NCBI RefSeq assembly: GCF_002101375.1
Contig: NZ_CP015207.1
Location: 744,001 to 808,000 of the forward strand
From: Sporosarcina ureae
GTDB lineage: Bacteria > Bacillota > Bacilli > Bacillales_A > Planococcaceae
DNA length: 64,000 bases
Reading direction: 5' to 3'
Positions 53,439-61,980 of this stretch are shown here, in pieces. The translations under genes were made by a program, and so were the position numbers. Position 1 is the first letter of the stretch. Each line of letters opens with the position of its first letter. The notes below the pieces were generated by a model. It was not told the DNA's origin. It saw only the letters and a list, made by a program, of their open reading frames with translations, and ran no database searches.

Positions 53439-53957
53439 TTACGAAACTTCTCCAATTTGCTCCATCATGTCCAGTACACTGTTTAGGAATGCACCGATTT
53501 CTCCCATATGATCTTCAGTTAATTTCGGTTTGAAATGAATGTGGATCCGATTCATGAACCCTTGCTCTGTTTGCTCATGACGGAAGCTGAGTGTTTGCGT
53601 GTAACTAATATCGTTTTCCCATACAGCACGAAGGATACTCGCGATTTCTTCACATTCGCTATCTACATCTTGAATGAAAGTGCGAACGAGTAATGTGAGC
53701 GTACAGCCCGGCTCTGCATTTTCAACTTCCAGTATTTCATTCGCCAACTCCTTAAGTGATGAATTCAGCGTAAGATCCACGATGACTGACGGATAGCCAA
53801 CTTTTGCAAAACGAATTGTAAATTCCCTTGCCATAACCGCTAAATCCAATTGATCTTTACGATTTAAGATATGGACTGCTTGTTCCAAGTTATCCAAATC
53901 ATACACATGGTTCTCAAATGCAACTTTTAAGTTTTCGAATACAGTTGGATCGTACAT
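53439..53957 (-). CDS. Hypothetical soluble protein (172 aa)
   Basis: A 172-residue acidic protein without membrane segments or signal peptide. It begins MYDPTVFENLKVAFENHVYD and has a helical first half and a second half with alternating strands (GCTLTLLVRTFIQD, NRIHIHFKPKL). I do not recognise the family. The start ATG 53957 follows AGGAGG with six bases between, a good binding site, and codon use is like its neighbours, so it is a real gene. It is divergent from the 44-residue protein gene at 54035. Confidence 0.7.
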   Translation of the reverse strand: MYDPTVFENLKVAFENHVYDLDNLEQAVHILNRKDQLDLAVMAREFTIRFAKVGYPSVIVDLTLNSSLKELANEILEVENAEPGCTLTLLVRTFIQDVDSECEEIASILRAVWENDISYTQTLSFRHEQTEQGFMNRIHIHFKPKLTEDHMGEIGAFLNSVLDMMEQIGEVS

Positions 53958-54034
53958 GGCCTGGCCTCCTTATATCTCGTATGTATATTTTGAAACAATC
54001 TAGCCACCATATGTGCAAACTGGGAGAGGAAGTT

Positions 54035-54169
54035 ATGTATATGACAAACAAAGATGCGTCGATTGCAGAATTAAGCACCGAGGATTTACATGCACTGAAT
54101 CACTTGGAGGAAAAATTAGGTGTGACACTTGTTGCGTATGAGAATAGTACATCACCCAAAAGGAAATAG
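54035..54169 (+). CDS. Small hypothetical protein (44 aa)
   Basis: A 44-residue protein starting MYMTNKDASIAELSTEDLHAL and ending in a basic tail (TSPKRK). GAGAGGAAG just upstream of ATG 54035 is a good binding site; ATG 54041 is an alternative start. The segment LEEKLGVTLVAYE resembles short conserved Bacillus proteins with no known role. It ends just before a strong stem. Function unknown. Confidence 0.55.
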   Translation: MYMTNKDASIAELSTEDLHALNHLEEKLGVTLVAYENSTSPKRK

Positions 54170-54174
54170 TGGTA

Positions 54175-54207
54175 AAGTGGTACTTTCACGAAAAGTACCA
54201 CTTCCTT
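54175..54207. terminator. Bidirectional terminator-like stem
   Basis: AAGTGGTACTTT (54175-54186) and AAAGTACCACTT (54192-54203) are perfect complements between two convergent genes; T-runs are weak. Confidence 0.7.
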
Positions 54208-54221
54208 ATTTAAGATGTAAA

Positions 54222-54599
54222 TTAAACACAAACCGTTGCTAATATTTTTTGAATATCATAAATAGCTTTATCTTTTCTAAACTGTTTTTCAATCTGCGGA
54301 GTCTGTGAACTTGATATCCAGATTTTTAATTCTGCATCCATATCAAATGTACCTGCAGTTTCTACACTATAATGAGAGATGCTTTTAAAAGGCACCGAAT
54401 GGTAATCTACTTTCTTTCCTGTCATGCCTTGCTTATCAACTAGAATTAATCGCGTTTTCGTAAATACGATTAAATCGCGTACGAGCTTAAAAGCCGCTTC
54501 CACTTCTTCGCCATCTGCCAAAATCAAGTGCAGTTCTTTCTTCACGTCTTCATTGTTTACGACGGAAGCATTTCCTAAAAGCGCATCAAATAGTCCCAT
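54222..54599 (-). CDS. Bacterial PH-domain protein (bPH_1)
   Basis: A 125-residue soluble protein of the bacterial pleckstrin-homology type. VRDLIVFTKTRLILVDKQGMTGKKVDYHSVPFKSISHYSVE (residues 40-80, quoted in parts) shows the typical run of strands: LIVFTKTRLILVDKQG then VDYHSVPFKSISHY. B. subtilis YvbH is a related protein. The family forms oligomeric rings and its role is unknown; some members are stress-linked. The start ATG 54599 lies eight bases after AAGGGGA. Monocistronic. Confidence 0.82.
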   Translation of the reverse strand: MGLFDALLGNASVVNNEDVKKELHLILADGEEVEAAFKLVRDLIVFTKTRLILVDKQGMTGKKVDYHSVPFKSISHYSVETAGTFDMDAELKIWISSSQTPQIEKQFRKDKAIYDIQKILATVCV

Positions 54600-55029
54600 G
54601 CATGTATTCCCCTTTTCGATATAGTTTTGCCCCCAACATTACCACACACTTAGAAATCCCTTCATACTTTGTGATAGTAATTACTTCTACATCATGCGAA
54701 TGTATGCAGTCTGAATAGTTTACCATGTCACAGTGGAATTGGATAGAATAAGTAAAAAGCTATTTCATTGAAAATCAAGCAGGCTTTTTCTATGAAAAGT
54801 TTTGAAGAATTAGGTAGAACTTTTTTCACTGTCTTCCGCTGATGAAGTCATGCAATTTATCAAGAGATTGGATCGCTAATTATATGTAATGGACCACTCT
54901 TTGGATCTAGATGATTCAAAGAGTGGTTTTTAATTTTCCAACTTCGTTTCGCTAATTAAATATCATGCGAACTCGCTCCTCGTTTGGTACACTTAGATAT
55001 GTAGTAATTTTAAAAAGGGAAGTGTTTTA
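54600..55029. other. 430-base gap with a possible decayed small gene
   Basis: A stem AAAAAGC / GCTTTTT spans 54756-54789. Beyond it ATG 54792 opens MKSFEELGRTFF and stops after 16 codons; shifting frame at the run of six T (54821-54826) continues the reading as SLSSADEVMQFIKRLDR to a TAA, so one base seems to have been gained or lost in a small gene. No binding site is visible. The upstream part probably holds the promoter of the bPH gene, and 54940-55020 that of the SEC-C gene. Confidence 0.35.
54893..54931 (+). terminator. Terminator without a clear gene upstream
   Basis: ACCACTCTTTG (54893-54903) and CAAAGAGTGGT (54917-54927) pair perfectly, followed by T. It implies a transcript ending here, perhaps the decayed small gene at 54792 or a small RNA. 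Confidence 0.75.
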
Positions 55030-56004
55030 ATGGTTGGACGTAATGACCCATGCCCATGTGGCAGTGGTAAGAAATATAAAAAGTGCTGTGAACGAAAAGA
55101 TGCGGTGACTGTTGAAGATTTGTTGACAGATGAAATGGAGCACTTATTGCAAACATTTTATGATATTCATCCTCAGCGACCAGATATACCGGCGTTCGTG
55201 GAATTTGCTAATACATGGAAGTCTTCATTGAATAGTTATTTACCACAAGAAATGATTGAAACGATTGCGCTTGATGAATTTTTCTTCCATCAGCGGAGAG
55301 ATATTTGGGATGACTATGTTGCAAAACAGAAGAAAAAACACGTTCGCCCATCTATTCTTGAGTTACTTGATAGATGGTCAGAGCCACGTGTATTTATCGG
55401 TGAAGTAACAGCTGTCGGGGATACATATTTAACAGCTACAAGTATCCTAGGTGATGAGACGATTGAATTGTGGAAAGAAAGTGATAAACCTGTTCCAGTA
55501 GGTGTGCACTTCTACTGCTTCATACTTTCTGATGGTACGTCTGAAGGTAATTATCTAGCAGTATCCAGTTTAATCTTCTTCCCGACTGATCATACGGAAG
55601 CAATCAAACAGTTTGCTAAAACACTTGCGGATACAGAAAACCCTTCACTAAAAGAATCCATCATGAAATTCTGGATTGCGCTTGGTGAGAGTGGCTATAC
55701 CGGAGATGAGTTTACCGAATTTGAAGCAGGCGTTATAGAGTCAGCTAATGAATTTTTACAGCAACATGACCGAGAATCGAAGGCTTTGCTTGAAGTGCTT
55801 GAAGATTTCTTAGTAGATGAACAGCCAAAGGCACGTAAGAAACTAGCGATTGCGGCAGGCGCAATCCGTTATGGTCAAGACCATAATTATTTCACGCCGC
55901 TTGATATGACACTAAAAGAGATCGCAGAAGCATTCGATGTTTCTACTTCTTCGATGAGTAAATACGCGAAGGATTTAGCAGAATATGCTAGCGACAAAAA
56001 TTAA
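55030..56004 (+). CDS. SEC-C motif protein (324 aa)
   Basis: A 324-residue soluble protein. The N-terminus RNDPCPCGSGKKYKKCC (residues 4-20) is a complete SEC-C zinc-binding motif, as at the C-terminus of SecA but placed first here. The body has an all-helical N part (LLTDEMEHLLQTFYDIH), a small beta region (RVFIGEVTAVGDTYLTATS) and a C-terminal helix-turn-helix-like end (TLKEIAEAFDVSTSSMSKYAKDL). Binding to nucleic acid or the ribosome/translocon is possible. The start ATG 55030 is seven bases after AAGGGAAG. It precedes yfkAB by 21 bases in an operon. Confidence 0.85.
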   Translation: MVGRNDPCPCGSGKKYKKCCERKDAVTVEDLLTDEMEHLLQTFYDIHPQRPDIPAFVEFANTWKSSLNSYLPQEMIETIALDEFFFHQRRDIWDDYVAKQKKKHVRPSILELLDRWSEPRVFIGEVTAVGDTYLTATSILGDETIELWKESDKPVPVGVHFYCFILSDGTSEGNYLAVSSLIFFPTDHTEAIKQFAKTLADTENPSLKESIMKFWIALGESGYTGDEFTEFEAGVIESANEFLQQHDRESKALLEVLEDFLVDEQPKARKKLAIAAGAIRYGQDHNYFTPLDMTLKEIAEAFDVSTSSMSKYAKDLAEYASDKN

Positions 56005-56025
56005 TTGAAATAAGGAGTTACGACC

Positions 56026-57129
56026 ATGGTAATATCACATTCCCGTCTATCAGATGCATGGGAAGCGTATCAAGATGTAGATCTACACGGTAAACAGGTC
56101 CTATCAAGCATAGAATTCACGACGACATATTTATGCAATATGCGTTGTGAACATTGCGCGGTTGGATATATGCTACAACCGAAAGATCCACAAGCACTAC
56201 CAATCGAACTGTTGCTGCAGAGATTGGATGAAATTCCGCATTTGCGAACGATTAGTTTAACAGGTGGCGAGCCGATGTTCTCAAAGAAATCCGTCGAGCA
56301 GTATGTCGTACCGCTACTGCAGTATGCGCATGCGCGCGGCATTCAGACGCAGATGAATTCAAACCTTACTATGCCTTTTGAAAGATATGAATTAATTGCA
56401 CCGTATCTGGATGTCCTGCATATTTCACATAATTGGGGTACAGTCGATGATTTCATCGATGGTGGATTCGCCCGGATGGAACGCAAACCACCACGTGAAC
56501 GTCGTGCAGCACAATTCGTGCGTATGATTGAAAACAGCCGAGCATTGTCTGAAATGGGTGTTATGGTATCAGCGGAGACTATGCTGAATCGCCGAACATT
56601 GCCTCATTTACAGACGATTCACGAACAAATCGTCCATGAAATGAAATGTGGACGCCATGAAATACATCCTATGTACCCTAGCGATTTCGCTTCTTCATTG
56701 GATGTGCTCACATTGGACGAAACACGTAACGCGATGTTCGATTTGCTAACCTACCGTGATCCGCAAACTTGGATGCTATTTGGAACATTGCCATTTTATA
56801 ATTGCAGTAGCGATGCAAGAGACCAAGAATTATTTACGAAACTTGCGGCAAGTGAAAATGTCACTGTACGAAATGATCCAGATGGGCGTTCCCGGTTGAA
56901 TGTCAATATGTTTACTGGAGATGTAATCGTGACCGATTTCGGAGATGTTCCGCCACTTGGAAATATTCAAACCGATCATTTGGTCGATTTATACGATAAA
57001 TGGCAACAGCATCCATTAGCGAAAAGTGTCAACTGTCACTGTCCTGCTGTGCGTTGTCTTGGACCGAATTTACTTGTGAAAGATGCCTATTACCCAGATG
57101 TAGACTTTTTGAAGCGACAGCAACGATAA
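56026..57129 (+). CDS. yfkAB: Radical SAM/CxCxxxxC protein YfkAB
   Basis: A 367-residue radical SAM enzyme. The first cluster motif is CNMRCEHC (residues 37-44), followed by LTGGEPMF, the SAM-binding GGE. The C-terminus has the second cysteine motif CHCPAVRC (CxCxxxxC), followed by LGPNLLV, which defines the YfkAB family. The fused form here is the normal gene; in B. subtilis strain 168 the early annotation split it into yfkA and yfkB. The reaction is unknown. It is co-transcribed with the SEC-C gene and ends at a bidirectional terminator. Confidence 0.92.
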   Translation: MVISHSRLSDAWEAYQDVDLHGKQVLSSIEFTTTYLCNMRCEHCAVGYMLQPKDPQALPIELLLQRLDEIPHLRTISLTGGEPMFSKKSVEQYVVPLLQYAHARGIQTQMNSNLTMPFERYELIAPYLDVLHISHNWGTVDDFIDGGFARMERKPPRERRAAQFVRMIENSRALSEMGVMVSAETMLNRRTLPHLQTIHEQIVHEMKCGRHEIHPMYPSDFASSLDVLTLDETRNAMFDLLTYRDPQTWMLFGTLPFYNCSSDARDQELFTKLAASENVTVRNDPDGRSRLNVNMFTGDVIVTDFGDVPPLGNIQTDHLVDLYDKWQQHPLAKSVNCHCPAVRCLGPNLLVKDAYYPDVDFLKRQQR

Positions 57130-57139
57130 GATAGATGAA

Positions 57140-57182
57140 AAAAACCACGTATGGCTCATAGTTGAGTCCATACGTGGTTTTT
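57140..57182. terminator. Bidirectional terminator after yfkAB
   Basis: AAACCACGTATGG (57142-57154) and CCATACGTGGTTT (57168-57180) pair perfectly with A and T runs on each side. Confidence 0.92.
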
Positions 57183-57966
57183 ATTTTCCGAAGCCTTGGA
57201 AATGTTCATCAATAGCTTCTTGGAACTTTTCTGATGCTACTGCTTCTTTAATTGCTAGTGCAAAATCCTTCTCACGGTCTTCGTCTCTGACCGAAACGAT
57301 ATATTGCAACTCTTCACCTAGCTGTTCGTGCGCAAGAGCATCTTCCAATTCCATTTCATTGACCATAATATAATTGTCCGGAATAATTGCCAAATCACCG
57401 CTTGCCATTGATGGAATCAGTTGAGCAATCAAGATGGGCTGGATGTTCAGGTTTTTCGGATTACTGTCAATTTGTTTTTCTGTAACCGCATAAGTTGGTG
57501 CTTTTGGATCTAATGAAATTAACCCCTGCTGTTCAAGGAAACGAAGGGCTCTTGCCGTGCCTAGTTCATCATTTGGAATAGTAACCCATGAACCATTTGG
57601 AATATCATCCATCGACGTCAACGAGTTGGAGTATAAGCCAAGACCCACACTCGGAACTTCCGTCAATGCTACTATCGGCAAATCATATTCTTCGTTAAAC
57701 CGCTGAAGATTAATTTGTTGTTGGTTGATGTTGGCATCTATTTCGCCATCAGCCAACGCTTTATTCGGTTCAATTAAATCTACGTACGATTCGACTTCAA
57801 CTTTGTAACCTTGCTCTTCAAGTGCCGGTTTTAGTGCCTGGTCGATGACTTTTGCATAAATTCCTGCTGTCGTGCCAATCTTTATTGTTTCATTGCCGCT
57901 GGTTGGACTGCACGCTGTCAATAGCAACCCAAAGATCGTCATCAGACCGAGTACTTTCATTTTCAT
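57181..57966 (-). CDS. metQ: NlpA/MetQ-family substrate-binding lipoprotein
   Basis: A 261-residue ABC-type receptor lipoprotein. MKMKVLGLMTIFGLLLTAC gives a signal with lipobox LLTAC; the mature part (TIKIGTTAGIYAKVID, DGEIDANINQQQINLQ, WVTIPNDELGTARALRFLEQQGLI) matches the NlpA (MetQ) family that binds methionine. No metN or metI and no S-box is next to it, so it is an orphan receptor whose ligand may differ. The residues FNEEYDL replace the more usual tyrosine-rich region. Start ATG 57966 was chosen with AAGGGAA about ten bases upstream; TTG 57972 is possible. Confidence 0.85.
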   Translation of the reverse strand: MKMKVLGLMTIFGLLLTACSPTSGNETIKIGTTAGIYAKVIDQALKPALEEQGYKVEVESYVDLIEPNKALADGEIDANINQQQINLQRFNEEYDLPIVALTEVPSVGLGLYSNSLTSMDDIPNGSWVTIPNDELGTARALRFLEQQGLISLDPKAPTYAVTEKQIDSNPKNLNIQPILIAQLIPSMASGDLAIIPDNYIMVNEMELEDALAHEQLGEELQYIVSVRDEDREKDFALAIKEAVASEKFQEAIDEHFQGFGK

Positions 57967-58046
57967 CTTCAAATCGTTCCCTTCAAAAAACTGCTATCTT
58001 CATCATATTCGCTGTGATTTTTACTGTCAAATCAAATCTTGCAATT

Positions 58047-58078
58047 AAAAAGATGTGCAACAGTGTACACATCTTTTT
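58047..58078 (-). terminator. Terminator after the DUF2269 gene
   Basis: AAAAAGATGTG (58047-58057) and CACATCTTTTT (58068-58078) pair perfectly with T on both sides; 16 bases past the stop. Confidence 0.88.
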
Positions 58079-58093
58079 GCTCGCTATGTAATT

Positions 58094-58534
58094 TTACCAG
58101 ACTGCCGGTTTTTGTACCATAAGCCAAAGCATCACCATCAGCAATCCAATATAGATCCAGGCAGTGCGTTGTAATTTATTGACTACTGCTTCTCTGTCAT
58201 TGCTTGGTTCATGGAATCTTTTCAATACAGAGGAGAAACCAGTTGCCAAGAAGAATCCAGACAACAACATGACGCCTATTGTGAGAATAACCCACGATGT
58301 GTGCCATGGCCATGGACCAAATAGAATTAATAAGATCCCGGACACAACAAGCACATGACCTGCATGCATAACGAGTCGGATAATGACTCGGATAAACGCC
58401 AGATAGATGTCTTCTGCTTCTGCTTTAGCAGTGCGCAGCCGGCGTATTAATGGCAGCAGGAGAAATAATGGTCCTACTGAAATTATAGCGGATACTACGT
58501 GTGCAAAGACAATCGCTCCGTAATAAAAGTTCAT
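58094..58534 (-). CDS. DUF2269-type membrane protein
   Basis: A 146-residue membrane protein with four hydrophobic segments (about residues 5-27, 52-72, 78-98 and 123-141). FAHVVSAIISVGPLF near the start and the HAGH in the second helix suggest the DUF2269 family, some of which have histidines that could bind heme or metal. Function unknown. It starts eight bases after the stop of the ASCH gene without a strong binding site of its own, so translation is probably coupled. Confidence 0.75.
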   Translation of the reverse strand: MNFYYGAIVFAHVVSAIISVGPLFLLLPLIRRLRTAKAEAEDIYLAFIRVIIRLVMHAGHVLVVSGILLILFGPWPWHTSWVILTIGVMLLSGFFLATGFSSVLKRFHEPSNDREAVVNKLQRTAWIYIGLLMVMLWLMVQKPAVW

Positions 58535-58542
58535 TTAAAAGA

Positions 58543-58875
58543 TTATTTCTGAATTGGGCTATATTCGTGCACCCAAACTTTCATTTTAGGAAGCCAAGGC
58601 ATTTTGTCGTGGATCGACAACATCGCCTGTTTATATTCTTCAACTGTTTCATGACCTTCAGATTTGGCGTCTTCTTCTGTTAGTTCTCCGAGTGTTTGTT
58701 CATACAACTTCTCAATCTTGTACTCTTTGCCTTCTAACGTCATAATTTCGCCGGGGTATGCATAGACACCATTACGTCTAGTAGCCCACTTTTCACCGTT
58801 GAGTACTTTTTGTACGTCTTCTGGAATGGTTACAAGTCTTTCAATCGAACAAGTTTTTTTTGGATAATTTGTCAT
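58543..58875 (-). CDS. ASCH-domain protein
   Basis: A 110-residue PUA-like protein. KVLNGEKWATRRNGVYAYPGEIM holds the ASCH pattern (a GxK-TRR-like motif at residues 27-34 and a following strand). ASCH proteins bind RNA or act as amidohydrolases on modified nucleosides such as N4-acetylcytidine. The C-terminal part KMPWLPKMKVWVHEY closes the barrel. Start ATG 58875 follows GAGGAG. In one unit with the DUF2269 gene. The exact ligand is not known. Confidence 0.8.
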   Translation of the reverse strand: MTNYPKKTCSIERLVTIPEDVQKVLNGEKWATRRNGVYAYPGEIMTLEGKEYKIEKLYEQTLGELTEEDAKSEGHETVEEYKQAMLSIHDKMPWLPKMKVWVHEYSPIQK

Positions 58876-58966
58876 GCTAACACTCCTCTTGGTTGATTAA
58901 TCTTTCACTTACCCTAGTGTAACCTTTTTCAACAATGAATTACAGCTTTTACTTCCCATTAAAATA

Positions 58967-58995
58967 CCCTCCCCACCGAAGTGACGAGGGAGGGC
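58967..58995 (-). terminator. Terminator of the FixH-type lipoprotein gene
   Basis: CCCTCCC (58967-58973) and GGGAGGG (58988-58994) pair; on the minus strand T-rich sequence follows. Confidence 0.75.
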
Positions 58996-58997
58996 AG

Positions 58998-59747
58998 TTA
59001 TTTTACTTCTACAGTATGTTCTTCATGCTCGTGTATTTCTTCATTTTCGATATGGATAATTACTTGGTAGTTGCCTGCTTTAGGGAATTGATAGTTCGCT
59101 GTATATTCACCCGGCTTGGATTCATCCGTATCTACCCATGTGGTTTCTTTCTCTGCAGAGATGATTTCATAGCGGACTTGTGCCTTTATTGCTTCGCCAT
59201 CAAGCTGCGCATGTGTCATCAACTCTGTATCTGTCGCTGCTTTTGCTGACTCAGGTTGCATGAAGTGAAGAGAAAGTCCTTCTACTTCAGCGCCATGTTC
59301 ATGGGATGGATCTTCTTGCGCACTTTCGTGTCCATCTGATTGATCACTAGCATCTCCGATTTGGATTTGCTTTTCAGGCATGACATGCATTCCGCGCGCA
59401 GTCACGTGAACCTGTACGTGATATATACCATCTGACTCAAATGTATTTTCCGCTGAATAAATACCTTCTTTATCATTAGTTGTTTCTACGTGAATGCTGT
59501 CTTCTTTCTTACCTTCTTCCCAGATTTCATACTCCACTTCTGATGCGTCATCTACGTTTTCTTCACCTTGTGTTACGTGTGTAGTAATGGTCACCGGTTC
59601 ATTGACATTTCCCTTTTCAGGTACTGTAAGTTCTACTTCAATTGGGTCAGGTAAAACAGCTTCCGTCGGTACCTTATCATCTTGACCACATCCAGCGAGT
59701 ATACCAATCAAAGCCGTGCTCATTGCAAACATTCCAAAACGTTTCAT
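58998..59747 (-). CDS. FixH/YtkA-like lipoprotein with two domains
   Basis: A 249-residue lipoprotein. The signal GMFAMSTALIGILAGC has a lipobox LAGC. Two YtkA-like (FixH) beta domains follow, residues about 35-130 and 150-247, each with EGIYSAENTF / PGEYTANYQF and a closing VQVHV / VIIHIEN strand. Between them lies a histidine-rich linker (SDGHESAQEDPSHEHG) and the C-terminus is EEIHEHEEHTVE; many histidines and a methionine pair (GMHVMPE) suggest copper or other metal binding. Divergent from the two-component genes, which are next to a SCO-type chaperone, so a role in copper handling at the membrane is likely. Confidence 0.82.
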   Translation of the reverse strand: MKRFGMFAMSTALIGILAGCGQDDKVPTEAVLPDPIEVELTVPEKGNVNEPVTITTHVTQGEENVDDASEVEYEIWEEGKKEDSIHVETTNDKEGIYSAENTFESDGIYHVQVHVTARGMHVMPEKQIQIGDASDQSDGHESAQEDPSHEHGAEVEGLSLHFMQPESAKAATDTELMTHAQLDGEAIKAQVRYEIISAEKETTWVDTDESKPGEYTANYQFPKAGNYQVIIHIENEEIHEHEEHTVEVK

Positions 59748-59905
59748 CTTTTCATTCTCCTATCTATTCGTTTAGCTGTTATGATTATAAAATATGATTA
59801 CGAAATTTCAATGAAGTTTCGACAACTTATTGAAACTTCATGTGGATTTCACATCTTTTCTGGAAAATTAGATTGTAGAGATTTTATGAAATGAGGCGTA
59901 TTGAA

Positions 59906-60583
59906 TTGGGTTACCAATTATTAGTCATTGATGATGAACCGCAAATGCGTGATTTAATTCGTGTGATTCTGGAAGATGCAGGATATACCGTAATAGAAGC
60001 CAGTGACGGTTTACAAGCTTTGTCGATCGTTAAGCAACATTCTATAGATTTATGCATAGTCGATGTGATGATGCCCTATATGGATGGGTTTACATTTGCA
60101 GAAGAGATGAAACGTACTTCCTCGATTCCTCTGATTTTCCTATCTGCACGGGGCGAGGAATGGGATAAAGTACAAGGTTTGAAGCTTGGTGGTGACGACT
60201 ATATCGTCAAGCCTTTCTTACCAAGAGAACTTGTGGCGCGAATCGAAGCCGTCTTACGCAGAACATACCGCCATAATCCCGATCCTTTAGTATTACAAGC
60301 AGGTCCACTTACCATTAATGAAGACTCGTATACCGCACAGCTCAACGGAGAAACTTTAAGTCTAACTTTGAAGGAATTTGGCTTGCTTTTGTTGCTAGTC
60401 AAGCATAAAGGACGTGCATATTCCCGTGAACAATTACTTGAATTGGTCTGGGGTGACGATCACCAGAGTAGCGAGCGTACAATCGATACACATATCAAAA
60501 CACTTCGCCTAAAACTAGGAGACGCAGGTAAAATGATTGAAACGGTATGGGGGATCGGCTACAAGTTAGAGGACTCTGAATGA
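59906..60583 (+). CDS. OmpR-family response regulator
   Basis: A 225-residue response regulator. Receiver domain residues 1-115: LLVIDDEPQMRDL has the acidic pair, CIVDVMMPYMDG the phospho-acceptor aspartate, and YIVKPF the conserved lysine. The C-terminal winged helix (residues 128-225) ends ERTIDTHIKTLRLKLG and TVWGIGYKLE. Start is uncertain: TTG 59906 has GAGG nine bases upstream; ATG 59891 has none. It overlaps the kinase gene by four bases (ATGA). The region between the FixH gene and this gene should hold the promoters and the regulator's own binding site, which I could not define. Confidence 0.88.
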   Translation: MGYQLLVIDDEPQMRDLIRVILEDAGYTVIEASDGLQALSIVKQHSIDLCIVDVMMPYMDGFTFAEEMKRTSSIPLIFLSARGEEWDKVQGLKLGGDDYIVKPFLPRELVARIEAVLRRTYRHNPDPLVLQAGPLTINEDSYTAQLNGETLSLTLKEFGLLLLLVKHKGRAYSREQLLELVWGDDHQSSERTIDTHIKTLRLKLGDAGKMIETVWGIGYKLEDSE

Positions 60584-61974
60584 ATAATTTGAATCTAAGC
60601 AAAAAAATGATGATTGTGTTTTTAGGCAGCATCACCTGTACCATATTGTTTTCATTCTTCTTCATTCATTACTTGTATACCGACTTATATAAAGAACAGA
60701 TTAAAGAGTCGATCATGTATCAAGGGAATCGAACAGCTTCTCATTATCATTATGGTGAGCTAAGTGATTCGATCATCGAAAAGATTCAATGGTATAACAT
60801 CGTGTCGGAGTATGAAATCATCGTCGTAGATCGTCTTGATGATTTAACGTCCTATTTCCCTTATCAAATCGATTATCAATCACTCGTCAATGAAAGCGAC
60901 GAGAAAATACTAGAAACGGGTAAGCCTGTTATGAAAGAAGGCTACGTGGATGAACTGAAACGTGAAATCTTCGGTGGGATTTTCCCTATTAAAGGAGAAA
61001 ACGGACTGATCGGCTTCATTTATATATATGTTCCGCTCGCTGCAATCCAAGATGTGTTTCATGACAGTCTTCCGATTATGTTACTTGTAGGCAGTATTTT
61101 CTTCATTGTTCTATTTTTGATTTTGCAACGTGTATGGCGTTCGTTATTCGAACCGTTACAAACATTGCAGACCTACTCGGAAGAAGTATCTAAAGGTGAT
61201 TATTCGAATCGACTCAATACAGGACGAACGGATGAAATAGGAAAACTAGCTACTGCATTCGATTCAATGAGCCGTTCACTTGAGGAACAAGATCAGCGTA
61301 AGAAAGATTTCACGTCAAATATTGTACATGAGCTCAGGACACCTTTAACGTATATTAGTGGCTACGCGCAACTTTCGCGCGATAAAATTGATGTCTATCC
61401 TGATGACGTAAAACAATACTTATCAACCATCGAGAAAGAAACTGAACGCCTGAAGAAGCTCATACATGATTTAGTCGAGCTGAATCATTTAGAGCAGGAT
61501 GTATATACATTGGAAACTGAACCGATTGCGATCGCGCAATTACTGTTGGATACATTGGAATTATTTGTGATCCGGTTACAGGATAAAGATATTCAGTTGC
61601 GCACATCAATTGATGAGGAATTGATTTTGGAAGGCGATCCTAAACGATTACAACAAGTTTTTTATAATACGATCGATAATGCTGTAAAATACGCTGAACA
61701 ATCTATATCTATTCACCTTATGGCTAGTAAACACGGTGTACAATACCGCATCGCGAATGACGGCGTGACCATCGGAGACGAAGACGTAAATCAGATTGGA
61801 CAACGTTTTTTCCGTACCGATAAAGCAAGAACTCGCACAACAGGTGGCACCGGGCTTGGCCTGTCGATTGTCAAAGAAATTGTGCGGTTACATGAAGGGA
61901 CATTCACGATTTCCAATGAAACAACCGAAACCATTGTGGTGATTGAATTGCCAGAGCAAATGCGAAAGGAGTGA
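60580..61974 (+). CDS. HAMP-type sensor histidine kinase
   Basis: A 464-residue kinase. Two membrane helices (residues 10-30 and 160-183) bracket an extracellular sensor of about 130 residues. HAMP follows (185-235), then HisKA with HELRTPLTYISGYAQLS and its phospho-histidine near residue 251, and the ATPase domain with NTIDNAVKYAEQS (N box), and GGTGLGLSIVKEIVRLH (G box). The sensor has no recognised domain. Paired with the response regulator upstream and followed seven bases later by the SCO gene, which suggests redox or copper sensing. Confidence 0.9.
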   Translation: MNNLNLSKKMMIVFLGSITCTILFSFFFIHYLYTDLYKEQIKESIMYQGNRTASHYHYGELSDSIIEKIQWYNIVSEYEIIVVDRLDDLTSYFPYQIDYQSLVNESDEKILETGKPVMKEGYVDELKREIFGGIFPIKGENGLIGFIYIYVPLAAIQDVFHDSLPIMLLVGSIFFIVLFLILQRVWRSLFEPLQTLQTYSEEVSKGDYSNRLNTGRTDEIGKLATAFDSMSRSLEEQDQRKKDFTSNIVHELRTPLTYISGYAQLSRDKIDVYPDDVKQYLSTIEKETERLKKLIHDLVELNHLEQDVYTLETEPIAIAQLLLDTLELFVIRLQDKDIQLRTSIDEELILEGDPKRLQQVFYNTIDNAVKYAEQSISIHLMASKHGVQYRIANDGVTIGDEDVNQIGQRFFRTDKARTRTTGGTGLGLSIVKEIVRLHEGTFTISNETTETIVVIELPEQMRKE

Positions 61975-61980
61975 AAGAAG

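Noticed and set aside
57181..57966. MetQ as part of a methionine importer operon with S-box
   Set aside because: No metN, metI or S-box elements are found nearby; it is an orphan receptor.
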